This document shows, piece after piece, positions 34,119-42,566 of a stretch of DNA of 64,000 bases (position 1 is the first letter of the stretch; each line of letters starts with the position of its first letter). This DNA is from Microcella sp. (GTDB lineage Bacteria; Actinomycetota; Actinomycetes; Actinomycetales; Microbacteriaceae): contig NZ_JAHHDS010000003.1 in the NCBI RefSeq assembly GCF_019739195.1, positions 1,302,001-1,366,000 on the forward strand. Direction: 5' to 3'. The notes under the pieces were generated by a model. That model was given only the letters and a program-made list of their open reading frames with translations. It was not told the origin of the DNA and made no database searches. A program made the translations under genes and the position numbers.

Positions 34119-34904
34119 CTAGCGGCTCGTGCCGTTCTGCGCGACGGAGAGGTGGCCTGCCTCAGGCGTGAAGGCAGACTTCGCCACAATGACGGGAGTG
34201 CCGCCGACGAGCGCGGTCTGGGTCAGTAGCAGCACAGGGTCACTGGCCTTGATGCCGAGGTGCGAAGCTCTCGTGGGTCCGGCGATGCTCGCAGTTAGCA
34301 CGCACAGCCCGGGCGCCAGATCTGCGCCGAGGCTCTCGATGAGCGACCGAATGAGCGTTTGTCCGTCGGGTTGTGCCCGGCGGAACGCAGCGGCGAGCGC
34401 CGCGCTGACCCCGGCCAGTTGCGGCTCATCGGCCGTGTATTCCTGCACGAGCGCAAGCGGCCGACCTTCCCGCAACAACACCGACTCCCGAAACCATGAT
34501 TGACCGCCCGGCTCGATGGCGACGTAGTCGGTGACGAAGTCGGTGGGCTCTTGAACGTTGAAGGCAATCACCTGCACCTCGAGGTCGTGGTCGCCCAGTA
34601 GCGCTTCGACTGACTGCAGACGCTCAAGCCCGGGGCGAGGCAGCGCATCGGCGACGAAGCGCCCGATTCCGCGTCGAGTCACGATGTGACCGTCTTCCTC
34701 GAGAAGCATGAGTGCCTCGCGCACGACGGTGCGGCTCACCCCGAGCACGATGGCCAGCTCGGTCTCACGAGGCAGGATGCTGCCGGCCGGCAGAACACCC
34801 GACCTAATGCCGAGGGAGAGTCGCGAATAAACGGCGACTCTGAGCGGCTGGCCGGGCGACGTCAGAATCGGCTGAGCCAGGAAGCCCTCGGGAGTCGTGA
34901 CCAC
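34119..34904 (-). CDS. GntR-family regulator (HutC/UTRA type)
   Basis: 261 aa. The N-terminal winged helix (about 20-90) shows YSRLSLGIRSGVLPAGSILPRE, then VLGVSRTVVREALMLLEEDGHIVTRRGIGRFV. The C-terminal UTRA ligand domain (about 100-255) binds a small effector. The GTG start has AGGAG five bases upstream. The operator core GAAGTATAACGTC lies 38 bases upstream. Identical-type sites precede the nucleoside phosphorylase and BMP genes, so this is the likely repressor of nucleoside salvage, induced by a nucleoside or derivative (inference). Confidence 0.88.
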   Translation of the reverse strand: MVTTPEGFLAQPILTSPGQPLRVAVYSRLSLGIRSGVLPAGSILPRETELAIVLGVSRTVVREALMLLEEDGHIVTRRGIGRFVADALPRPGLERLQSVEALLGDHDLEVQVIAFNVQEPTDFVTDYVAIEPGGQSWFRESVLLREGRPLALVQEYTADEPQLAGVSAALAAAFRRAQPDGQTLIRSLIESLGADLAPGLCVLTASIAGPTRASHLGIKASDPVLLLTQTALVGGTPVIVAKSAFTPEAGHLSVAQNGTSR

Positions 34905-34941
34905 GGGTGCTCCTGTCGTGCCGCTGATCGCTGGTATAGGT

Positions 34942-34954
34942 GAAGTATAACGTC
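34942..34954. promoter_or_regulatory. GntR-type operator upstream of gntR
   Basis: GAAGTATAACGTC, the third copy of the motif GARGTATAACNTC. Read on the minus strand it contains TATACT (34949-34944), a good -10 box for the gntR gene, which suggests autorepression. Confidence 0.65.
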
Positions 34955-35003
34955 GTATCTCCAGCGATTCCGGGCCGCGCGATGCTGTCGACGAACCCGT
35001 GCG

Positions 35004-35450
35004 CTACGACTTTGCTCGTGACTCTGCGAAGTCTCGAAAGGCCTCGAGCGACTTCTGCGTCTCGGCAGGGAAGCTGCGCGCGAAGAGCAGGCCGACCACG
35101 CGCATGAATCCGGTGAAGCGGAACAGGTTGCGCTGCTCGACGAGCGTCGTGCGAGCATCCACCTTCTCGAATCGGGTCTCGCAGATGTTGTGCACGCCGG
35201 CGACCTCGTAGACGACACTCCACCTCTCGGGCAGCTCACTGAGCTCGACGGTCTCGGTCATCACCATCGCGCCGTTCTTGCCGCGACGAAAGGTGAGCCG
35301 CGAGCGGGCACCCTGCGCGGGCGGCGCACCCTCGAGCACCTCGATCGACAGCAGACTGGGTTGCCACTCGGCCCACGTCGAATAGTCGACGAAGAGCGCC
35401 GCGACCGCCTCGCGTTCTCCTGCGACAGTGATGCTGCGCGTGTAGTCCAT
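35004..35450 (-). CDS. SRPBCC/START-fold protein
   Basis: 148-aa hydrophobic-cavity protein of the polyketide cyclase/dehydrase group. YTRSITVAGEREAVAALFVDYSTWAEWQPSL is typical of the N-terminal strand-helix, and the long C-terminal helix (FPAETQKSLEAFRDFAE) closes the cavity. The ligand is unknown. The start follows TAGCTT by six bases, the leaderless pattern. It is not obviously co-transcribed with its neighbours. Confidence 0.75.
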   Translation of the reverse strand: MDYTRSITVAGEREAVAALFVDYSTWAEWQPSLLSIEVLEGAPPAQGARSRLTFRRGKNGAMVMTETVELSELPERWSVVYEVAGVHNICETRFEKVDARTTLVEQRNLFRFTGFMRVVGLLFARSFPAETQKSLEAFRDFAESRAKS

Positions 35451-35493
35451 GCGCGAAAGCTAGACCCGTCGGGCGCCACCTGGCAAGGGCGGC

Positions 35494-36267
35494 TCAGCCC
35501 GCGTAGGTCGGGGCGGGCGGCAGCCCGAAGAACTCTTCGAGCGTGCGCACGCCGGTCTCGTGCAGCTCGGTCGCGAGCTCGACGCCGACGTAGCGGAAGT
35601 GCCACGGCTCGTAGCTGTAGCCCGTGATCGGTGTCATGTCGGGTTGGTAGCGCAAGTGGAATCCGAAGCGATGAGCGTTGGCAGCCAACCATCGGCCGTG
35701 GTCGGTGTCACCGAAGCACGGGTCGAGTGCGCACACCGCCGGCAGCGAGCTGATATCGATCGCGAGTCCGGTCTGGTGCTCGCTGTGGCCCGGCTGTGCG
35801 CTGCGCACATCGGCGTAGGCCTGCCCGCGAGACGCGACGATGCCGTTGTAGACCCGCACTTGCACGTTGTAGCTGCGGTAGGCGCTCTGCGCCTGCAGGC
35901 GCAGCCCCGCCTCGGCTTCGGCGGCCGCGAACAGTGCGACGACCGCATCGGCGGCCTCCTGTCGCAAGAACGGCTCGTTCGCGTAGGGCACGGGCACGCG
36001 CACGATGTCGCCCGGCGCGTACGATTCCGGGTTCAGCGGCCGCAGTTTGTTGACGACCACCCACAGCGACGCGGGGTCGTCGATCGAGTAGCGCGTCGCG
36101 TCGAACGTCGGGGTCGGCGTCGGCGTGGGAGTCGGCGTCGGGGTGACCGTCGGCGTGGGGGTGGGCGTCGTCGGTACCGGGATCGGTTCGCGTTGGGATG
36201 CGCACCCGCCGAGCATGAGGACCGTCACGATCGCGGCCACGGCGCGCAGACGGATTCTTCGGGTCAC
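35494..36267 (-). CDS. D-alanyl-D-alanine carboxypeptidase lipoprotein (VanY/M15B)
   Basis: Trims terminal D-Ala from peptidoglycan stem peptides outside the membrane. 257 aa. Signal peptide with lipobox MLGGC (Cys near 22), then a Thr-Pro repeat linker of about 35 residues (wall-spanning), then the M15B domain. Zinc and catalytic residues are in SAYRSYNVQ, SEHQTGLAIDIS and EPWHFRYVG. Two Cys in the domain (CALDPC) may pair. The GTG start follows TAGGCT by six bases (leaderless). Confidence 0.92.
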   Translation of the reverse strand: MTRRIRLRAVAAIVTVLMLGGCASQREPIPVPTTPTPTPTVTPTPTPTPTPTPTFDATRYSIDDPASLWVVVNKLRPLNPESYAPGDIVRVPVPYANEPFLRQEAADAVVALFAAAEAEAGLRLQAQSAYRSYNVQVRVYNGIVASRGQAYADVRSAQPGHSEHQTGLAIDISSLPAVCALDPCFGDTDHGRWLAANAHRFGFHLRYQPDMTPITGYSYEPWHFRYVGVELATELHETGVRTLEEFFGLPPAPTYAG

Positions 36268-36387
36268 CGCACGAGCCTAGCCCGGAAGAGCGGTTCTCTT
36301 TGCGGCGTCAGACGTTCGATTGATGCCGCAGCACCTGCGCGGCGAGAAGCCTCTGACCAGCTATTTCACATCAATATGGAAATTTCT

Positions 36388-36417
36388 TTGACATTCCAGA
36401 CCACTCCTGCGTAGTGT
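36388..36417 (+). promoter_or_regulatory. Promoter of the beta-glucoside operon
   Basis: A perfect TTGACA (36388-36393) and TAGTGT (36412-36417), spaced by 18 bases. The start point is expected near 36424, just before the first operator. The surrounding 60 bases are unusually A+T-rich. Confidence 0.75.
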
Positions 36418-36426
36418 TCCCTCAAC

Positions 36427-36466
36427 GTGAGAGCGCTCTCACGACCACCGCATGAGAGCGCTCTCA
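36427..36466. promoter_or_regulatory. Tandem LacI-family operators
   Basis: GTGAGAGCGCTCTCAC (36427-36442) and TGAGAGCGCTCTCA (36453-36466) are perfect palindromes with a central CG, as bound by LacI-family dimers. Their centres are 25 bases apart, and both lie just after the predicted transcription start. The likely regulator is the LacI gene at the end of the operon. Confidence 0.85.
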
Positions 36467-36498
36467 CTTCAACCCACCACGCACACGAAGGAGTGACC

Positions 36499-37773
36499 GT
36501 GAATCTTTCACGACGCAGCACAGCGGCCGCCGCACTCGCCGGCGCCGCAGCCTTCGCCCTCATCGCCTCGGGCTGCAGCAGCTCGACCGAGACCCCTGAA
36601 GCGGGGGGTGACATCACCCTCACGGTCGCCACGTTCAACGACTTCGGCTACACCGACGAGATGTTCGCGCAGTACGAAGCCGAGAACCCCGGCGTCACGA
36701 TCGTGCACAACCGCGCGGCGACCTCGAACGACGCTCGCGACAACTTCTTCACGAAGCTGGGCGCCGGCAGCGGCCTGGCCGATGTCGAAGCCGTCGAGGT
36801 CGACTGGTTCGCCGAGATGATGCAGTACAGCGACCGTCTCGCCGACCTCTCCGACCCCGAGCTCGCCGACCGCTGGGTGCAGTGGAAGACCGACGCTGCG
36901 ACGGATGCCGATGGCCGCCTCGTCGCGTACGGCACCGACATCGGCCCCGAGGCCGTCTGCTACCGCTCCGATCTGTTCGCCGCCGCCGGTCTGCCGACCG
37001 ACCGCGACGAGGTTGCCTCTCTGCTGGAGGGCGACTGGGACCGCTACTTCGAGGTCGGTCAGGAATACGTCGACGCATCGGGCGCTGCCTGGTTCGACTC
37101 GGCCGGTGCCACCTACCAGGGCATGATCAACCAGGTCGAGTTCGCCTATGAAGAGGCTGACGGCACCGTCATCGCCACCGAGAACCCCGAGGTCGAGGCG
37201 ATCTACACGGATGTTCTCAACGCCAGCTCGACTCTGTCGGCGCACCTCGGCCAGTGGAGCGACGACTGGTTCGCAGGTCTCGCCAACGGCGCGTTCGCGA
37301 CGATGCTCTGCCCCGGCTGGATGCTCGGTGTCATCTCGGGCAACGCACCCGACGTCACCGGCTGGGACGTCGCCAACGTCTTCCCCGGCGGCGGCGGAAA
37401 CTGGGGCGGTTCGTACCTGACCGTTCCCGCCCAGGGCGCCAACATCGAGGCCGCGACGAAGCTCGCCGCGTGGCTCACCGCCCCTGAGCAGCAGATGTCT
37501 GCGTTCGCTGCGGCTGGCACGTTCCCCAGCCAGGTCGAGGCGTACGAGTCGGCCGAGCTGCAGGCGGCGACGAACGAGTACTTCAACAACGCTCCGGTCG
37601 GCCAGATCTTGATCGACCGCTCGAACGCGATCGGCGTCGCGCCCTTCAAGAGCGTGAAGTACTTCCCGATCAACGATGCGCTGCAGCGCGCGCTGACCCG
37701 CGTCGACGTCGATGGTACCGACACCATCGAGAGCTCGTGGGAGCTGTTCGTCGCTGACGTGAACGCGCTCTAG
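36499..37773 (+). CDS. Sugar ABC transporter substrate-binding lipoprotein
   Basis: Extracellular binding protein for an oligosaccharide importer, 424 aa. Signal peptide with lipobox LIASGC (Cys near 27), then a family 1 binding fold: FNDFGYTDEMFAQYEAENPG, DVEAVEVDWFAEMMQ, CYRSDLFAAAGLPTDRDEV and NWGGSYLTVPAQG. The last is similar in style to cellobiose/beta-glucoside binding proteins. Co-location with a GH1 beta-glucosidase supports such a ligand. GAAGGAG five bases before the GTG sets the start. A hairpin after the stop probably raises its mRNA level over the permeases. Confidence 0.9.
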   Translation: MNLSRRSTAAAALAGAAAFALIASGCSSSTETPEAGGDITLTVATFNDFGYTDEMFAQYEAENPGVTIVHNRAATSNDARDNFFTKLGAGSGLADVEAVEVDWFAEMMQYSDRLADLSDPELADRWVQWKTDAATDADGRLVAYGTDIGPEAVCYRSDLFAAAGLPTDRDEVASLLEGDWDRYFEVGQEYVDASGAAWFDSAGATYQGMINQVEFAYEEADGTVIATENPEVEAIYTDVLNASSTLSAHLGQWSDDWFAGLANGAFATMLCPGWMLGVISGNAPDVTGWDVANVFPGGGGNWGGSYLTVPAQGANIEAATKLAAWLTAPEQQMSAFAAAGTFPSQVEAYESAELQAATNEYFNNAPVGQILIDRSNAIGVAPFKSVKYFPINDALQRALTRVDVDGTDTIESSWELFVADVNAL

Positions 37774-37789
37774 CCACCACCTGACAGGA

Positions 37790-37825
37790 ACGGGGGCCGC
37801 GCGCTCGACCGCGCTCGGCCCCCGT
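37790..37825. terminator. Intercistronic hairpin after the binding-protein gene
   Basis: A 10-bp stem ACGGGGGCCG (37790-37799) with CGGCCCCCGT (37816-37825) and a 16-base loop, no T-run. It is probably a partial terminator or 3' stabiliser that makes binding protein exceed permease, as is common in sugar ABC operons. Confidence 0.55.
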
Positions 37826-37873
37826 CTCCGTCTCACCCTCTTCGTCTAGCTCTACTCACCGCCGGGAGCGCTC

Positions 37874-38905
37874 ATGACCACGACCGACACCGGGCGATCA
37901 GCCCCCCGAACCGAGGCCGGGCAGTCTGCGCCCGCGACCCAGTCGGCACCTGACACGGGCCTCTCCGCGCCCATCAAGAAGAAGGAGCGCTCGGTCCGGC
38001 GCATCGCCGTCTCGCAGACGCTCTCACGCTGGGACGTCAAGGTCTCGCCGTACCTCTACATCTCGCCCTTCTTCATCCTCTTCGCCATCACCGGCCTGTT
38101 CCCGCTGCTCTACACGGCGTGGGTCTCGGTGCACGAGTGGAACCTCATCGGCGGCCAAGGCGACTTCGTCGGCTTCGACAACTTTGCCTTCGTGCTCTCG
38201 AACCCGCCGTTCTGGATCGCGCTGCGCAACACCTTCTCGATCTTCCTCATCTCCGCCGTGCCGCAGATCGCTCTCGCCCTCTTCATCGCCGCCGTGCTCG
38301 ACCGCAACATTCGCGCCAAGACCTTCTGGCGCATGGGAGTGCTGCTGCCGTATGTGGTCGCCCCTGTCGCGGTCACCCTCATCTTCAGCAACATGTTCGG
38401 CGACCAGTACGGCCTCGTCAACAACCTGCTGGGCCAGATCGGCATCGACCCCATCGGCTGGCACTCGGATGTGCTCGCGAGCCACTTCGCGATCGCCACC
38501 ATGGTGAACTTCCGCTGGACCGGCTACACCGCCCTCATCCTGCTCGCGGCGATGCAAGCGATTCCGCGCGACTACTACGAGGCCGCGATGATCGACGGCG
38601 CAGGCATCGTGCGGCAATTCTTCTCGATCACGATTCCGCAGCTGCGCCCGACTCTGATCTTTGTCATCGTCACCTCGACGATCGGCGGCCTGCAGATCTT
38701 CGACGAGCCGCGCCTGTACGACCAGACCGGTCAGGGCGGCGCCAGCAGCCAGTGGATGACGATCACCATCTACCTCTACAACCTCGGCTGGGGCCAGCTG
38801 AACTTCGGCCGCGCCGCCGCGGTCGCCTGGCTGCTCTTTCTCATCATCATCATTGTGGGGCTGCTCAACGTGGCCATCACCCGATCGATTGCGAAGGCAT
38901 CATGA
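37874..38905 (+). CDS. Sugar ABC transporter permease (MalF type)
   Basis: 343-aa inner-membrane permease. A 50-residue soluble N-terminus precedes six membrane helices. The cytoplasmic EAA loop that meets the ATPase is YYEAAMIDGAGIVRQFFSITIPQLRP. GGGAG upstream of the ATG fits the start. It is coupled to the next permease by ATGA. No ATPase gene is in the operon; a shared MsiK-type ATPase encoded elsewhere is the usual solution in actinobacteria (inference). Confidence 0.92.
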   Translation: MTTTDTGRSAPRTEAGQSAPATQSAPDTGLSAPIKKKERSVRRIAVSQTLSRWDVKVSPYLYISPFFILFAITGLFPLLYTAWVSVHEWNLIGGQGDFVGFDNFAFVLSNPPFWIALRNTFSIFLISAVPQIALALFIAAVLDRNIRAKTFWRMGVLLPYVVAPVAVTLIFSNMFGDQYGLVNNLLGQIGIDPIGWHSDVLASHFAIATMVNFRWTGYTALILLAAMQAIPRDYYEAAMIDGAGIVRQFFSITIPQLRPTLIFVIVTSTIGGLQIFDEPRLYDQTGQGGASSQWMTITIYLYNLGWGQLNFGRAAAVAWLLFLIIIIVGLLNVAITRSIAKAS

Positions 38906-39786
38906 CCGGCACCGGACTCTTGGAGCGGCGTCCCGCAGGTCGCCGCCGCCGCGGTCTCGTCAACGGCCAGCGCCCCGGCTGGAAGGCCTACGGCTTTCTC
39001 ACGGCGATCATGCTCGGCTCGATGTTTCCGATCTACTGGTCATTCCTCATCGGCTCGGGCGACTCCACCACGATCACGCAGCAAGACATCGTGTGGTGGC
39101 CAGGAGGCAACTTCATCGACAACGCGATCTCGGTGCTCGCCGATGACAGCGTCAACTTCTGGCGTGCGATCGGCAACTCGATCATCGTCTCGACCGTGGT
39201 CTCAGCATCCGTCGTCTTGTTCTCGACGCTCGCGGGTTTCGCGTTCGCCAAGCTGCGATTCCGCGGTCGCAACGGTCTGCTGATCTTCGTCATTGCGACC
39301 ATGGCGGTGCCGACCCAGCTGGGTGTCGTTCCGCTGTTCATCGCGATGAGCCAGCTGCAGCTCGCCGGCACTCTGTGGGCCGTCATTCTGCCCGCAGTGG
39401 TGAGTGCCTTCGGCGTTTTCTGGATGACGCAGTACCTCGCGCAGGCGCTGCCCTACGAGCTCATCGAGGCCGCGCGCGTCGACGGAGCGAGCATGATCCG
39501 CACGTTCTGGTCGGTCGCGCTGCCCGCGGCACGACCGGCTGCGGCGATGCTGGCGCTGTTCATCTTCATCGCCACCTGGACCAACTTCTTCTGGCCCTTC
39601 ATCGTTCTCGACCGCCAGAACCCGACGCTGCCCGTGGCGCTCTCGCTGCTGCAGAGCAACTACTTCGTCGACTACTCGGTCGTGATGGCCGGGGTTATCC
39701 TGTCGACGATCCCACTGTTGATCTTGTTCGTCGTCGCCGGCCGTCACCTCGTGAGCGGCATCATGCAGGGAGCTATCAAGGGATGA
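38902..39786 (+). CDS. Sugar ABC transporter permease (MalG type)
   Basis: 294-aa partner permease with six helices. The EAA loop is YELIEAARVDGASMIRTFWSVALPAARP, and the C-terminus is the typical short tail GIMQGAIKG. Its ATG overlaps the previous stop and its own stop overlaps the beta-glucosidase start (both ATGA), so the three genes are translationally coupled. Confidence 0.92.
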   Translation: MTGTGLLERRPAGRRRRGLVNGQRPGWKAYGFLTAIMLGSMFPIYWSFLIGSGDSTTITQQDIVWWPGGNFIDNAISVLADDSVNFWRAIGNSIIVSTVVSASVVLFSTLAGFAFAKLRFRGRNGLLIFVIATMAVPTQLGVVPLFIAMSQLQLAGTLWAVILPAVVSAFGVFWMTQYLAQALPYELIEAARVDGASMIRTFWSVALPAARPAAAMLALFIFIATWTNFFWPFIVLDRQNPTLPVALSLLQSNYFVDYSVVMAGVILSTIPLLILFVVAGRHLVSGIMQGAIKG

Positions 39787-41240
39787 CCGCCCACACCACC
39801 ACGTCGCCTGCGACGGTCGCATCGTCGCGCCCGGTTCCGGCCGACTTTCTGTTCGGCGTCGCGACCGCGGCGTACCAGATCGAAGGAGCCACGCACCGAG
39901 ACGGTCGCGCCGACTCGATCTGGGATAAGTTCAGCCGCGTGCCGGGCGCCGTCGTCGGCGGCGAGAGCGGCGAGCGCGCCTGCGAGCACTACGACCGATA
40001 CCGCGGCGACGTCACCCTGATGAGCGATCTCGGCGTGCAGGTCTACCGCTTCAGCACCTCGTGGGCGCGCGTGCAGCCCGACGGCCGCACCGCCAACGCC
40101 GCGGGGCTCGACTTCTACAGCCGACTCGTCGATGAGTTGATGGCCGCCGGCATCACGCCGTGGCTGACGCTCTACCATTGGGATCTTCCGCAGGCCCTCG
40201 AAGAGCGCGGCGGCTGGCCCGCGCGCGACACGGCTCTGCGGTTCGCCGACTACGCGGCCGACGTGCACTCGGTGCTCGGCGACCGCGTCGAGAACTGGAC
40301 GTCACTCAACGAACCGTGGTGCTCGGCGTTTCTCGGCTACTTGAGCGGTGAGCATGCGCCGGGTCGGCAAGATCCGCAGGCCTCGATGGATGCTGCGCAC
40401 CACCTGCTGCTGGGGCACGGTCTCGCGACCCAGCGACTGCGCGAGCTTGATTCGACGCTCAGCCTCGGCATCACCCTCAACATGACCGTGCCCGACCCGG
40501 TCGACCCGAGCGACACCGCCGACCTCGACGCAGCACGACGCATCGACGCGCAGCACAATCGGCTCTTCCTCGACCCGATCTTCCGCGGCGAGTACCCGGC
40601 CGACCTGCTCGCCGACCTCGACGAGCGGGGCCTGAGCCTGCCGGTGCTCGACGGCGACCTCGCGGTGATCTCGACCCCGATCGACGCGCTGGGCATCAAC
40701 TACTACCACGGCAACGCCGTGAGCGCCCGGCCCCCGGCTGACGTTCCGCTCTCGACCGCCGCCCCGTCAGAGCGGCAAAAACTTTCGCCCTTCCCGGTCG
40801 GTGATGGCATCTTCACCCACCCGCGCGGCCTGCCGACGACCGCCATGGGCTGGGAGGTGCAGCCCGAAGGCCTCACCCGCCTGCTCACGCGCATCGACGA
40901 CGAGTATGCGAAGCCCGCCGGCGTGACGCTGTACGTCACCGAGAACGGCGCCGCCTACATCGATGTGGTCGCCGATGACGGCTCAGTCGACGATGTCGAG
41001 CGGGCCGACTTCTTGGCTGCGCACCTCGACGCGGTCGCCGATGCGATCGACGCCGGAGTGAACGTCAAGGGCTACTTCTACTGGTCGCTCATGGACAACT
41101 TCGAGTGGGCCTGGGGCTACGACAAGCGATTCGGCCTCGTGCGGGTCGACTACGAGACCCAGCAGCGCACGGTGAAGACGAGCGGCAAGACCTATCGCGC
41201 CATCATCGCGGCGCGCGACCTCTCTGCCACCGCTGACTAG
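39783..41240 (+). CDS. GH1 beta-glucosidase
   Basis: Hydrolyses imported beta-glucosides or cellobiose in the cytosol, retaining mechanism. 485 aa, no signal peptide. Family 1 signatures: DFLFGVATAAYQIEGA near the N-terminus, the acid/base Glu in SLNEPWCSAFLGY, and the nucleophile Glu in LYVTENGAAY, with the sugar-binding FEWAWGYDKRFGLVRVDY at the C-terminus. It is the last enzyme of the operon. Its TAG stop is also the first half of a -10 box for the following transcript. Confidence 0.95.
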   Translation: MTAHTTTSPATVASSRPVPADFLFGVATAAYQIEGATHRDGRADSIWDKFSRVPGAVVGGESGERACEHYDRYRGDVTLMSDLGVQVYRFSTSWARVQPDGRTANAAGLDFYSRLVDELMAAGITPWLTLYHWDLPQALEERGGWPARDTALRFADYAADVHSVLGDRVENWTSLNEPWCSAFLGYLSGEHAPGRQDPQASMDAAHHLLLGHGLATQRLRELDSTLSLGITLNMTVPDPVDPSDTADLDAARRIDAQHNRLFLDPIFRGEYPADLLADLDERGLSLPVLDGDLAVISTPIDALGINYYHGNAVSARPPADVPLSTAAPSERQKLSPFPVGDGIFTHPRGLPTTAMGWEVQPEGLTRLLTRIDDEYAKPAGVTLYVTENGAAYIDVVADDGSVDDVERADFLAAHLDAVADAIDAGVNVKGYFYWSLMDNFEWAWGYDKRFGLVRVDYETQQRTVKTSGKTYRAIIAARDLSATAD

Positions 41241-41274
41241 GATTCAGACCATGGCAACCGGCGGTGCAGCATGA
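41238..41274 (+). promoter_or_regulatory. -10 box and 7-codon leaderless upstream ORF before lacI
   Basis: TAGGAT (41238-41243) lies seven bases before ATG 41251. That ATG opens a 7-codon frame (MATGGAA) whose TGA overlaps the lacI start as ATGA at 41271. The lacI start has no good SD of its own, so translation may depend on re-initiation after this mini-ORF. This is predicted from arrangement only. Confidence 0.45.
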
Positions 41275-42280
41275 CCGCTCGCAGTGCTCCCACCCTCGAG
41301 ATGGTCGCCGAGCGGGCTGGCGTCTCGCGTGCCACGGTCTCGCGTGTCGTCAACGGGTCGCCGCGCGTCACCGAAGAGACACTCGCCGCCGTCAACGCCG
41401 CGATCGCCGAACTCAACTACACCCCGAATCGCGCGGCGCGCTCGCTCGCGAACCGGCGTTCGATGGCGATCGCCCTCGTGATTCCCGAAGACACGACGCG
41501 CTTCTTCGGCGACCCCTACTTCGCCGCGATCGTGCACGGCATCTCGAGGGTGCTCGACGAAACCACTACGTTCTCAATCTGCACCTGGCGAGCTCGGGTG
41601 CCCAGTTCGACAAGACGGTGGGCTACCTGCTCGGCGGCAACGTCGACGGCGCTCTCGTCGTCTCGCATCACACCGACGACCACTTGCTCGCCGAGCTCGG
41701 CGCGAGCATCCCCGTCGTCTTCGGCGGTCGTCCGCTCGATCCCCAGTCGACCGACAGCTACTACGTCGACGTCGACAACGCCATCGCAGCGGCTGACGGC
41801 ACGCGCTATCTCATCGAGCACGGGCGTCGGCGCATCGGCACGGTCGCCGGCCCGGCAGACATGCCCGCCGGCATCGATCGACTGGCGGGGTGGCAGAAGG
41901 CACTGACGGATGCTGGGCTCGAGTCGACCGCCGTCGTGCGCGGCGACTTCACTCTGGCCGGTGGCGTTCGAGCGACGCGCGAGCTGCTCGATGCCCACCC
42001 CGACCTCGACGCGATCTTCGTCGCGAGCGACCTCATGGCGATGGGCACCGTGACGGTGCTGCGCGAACGCGGCCTGTCGGTGCCCGACCAAGTCGCCGTC
42101 ATGGGCTTCGACGACTCGCCCGCCGCTCTCGCGAGCGAGATTCCGCTGACGACCGTGCGGCAGCCTTCGGTCGAGCAGGGTGAGCGTATGGCGCGTATTT
42201 TGCTGGGCCTGCTCGACGGCGAGACGATGCCGCGCCGGCACATCATGCCGACCGAGGTCGTCGTGCGCGCGAGCGCCTGA
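41271..42280 (+). pseudogene. LacI-family regulator, frameshifted near 41563
   Basis: The N-terminal part (41271 to about 41563) gives the DNA-binding domain, APTLEMVAERAGVSRATVSRVV, and continues to GISRVLDE. The remainder of the protein (HYVLNLHLASSGAQFDKT onward to about 42280) continues in the next frame, with DAIFVASDLMAMGTVTVLRERG and GFDDSPAAL, the effector-domain hallmarks. Joining the frames needs one extra base around 41561-41564 and would give a normal protein of about 336 aa. Either the gene is broken or one base is missing from the sequence. The run here is not a long homopolymer. It is the natural repressor for the tandem operators at 36427-36466. Confidence 0.85.
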
Positions 42281-42296
42281 CAGGTAGCGTGGTGGC

Positions 42297-42557
42297 ATGA
42301 GCCGAGGCCGCGCGATTCTCTCTGCCGTGCTGGTCGCCCTGGGGGCGATCGCCTACGGCGCGTCTCCGATCGACATTCTGCCCGAGCTCGTGCTCGGGCC
42401 GCTCGGCCTCGCCGACGACGCCGCGGTGCTTGTAGGTGCCGGGCTCGCGATCTGGAAGCTGTTGTCGGGTCGCAGGTCAGCGCCGCCCGCCCCGCCTCAG
42501 CAGCCTGCCCCGCCCGCAGCCGAGCCGCCTCGGTGGGAGCAGAAGTCGACCGAGTAG
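42297..42557 (+). CDS. YkvA/DUF1232-like small membrane protein
   Basis: 86 aa. It has one N-terminal helix (ILSAVLVALGAIAYG), then SPIDILPELVLGPLGLADDAAVL, which is the DUF1232 pattern, and a second helix. A Pro/Ala-rich tail ends the protein. Function unknown. TAGCGT lies six bases before the ATG (leaderless). Its TAG stop begins the -10 box of the next gene. Confidence 0.75.
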   Translation: MSRGRAILSAVLVALGAIAYGASPIDILPELVLGPLGLADDAAVLVGAGLAIWKLLSGRRSAPPAPPQQPAPPAAEPPRWEQKSTE

Positions 42558-42566
42558 GGTGCCCGC

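Noticed and set aside
37874-39786. Missing ATPase in the beta-glucoside operon as a sign of a broken transporter
   Set aside because: Actinobacterial sugar importers commonly share one ATPase encoded elsewhere, so absence here is normal.
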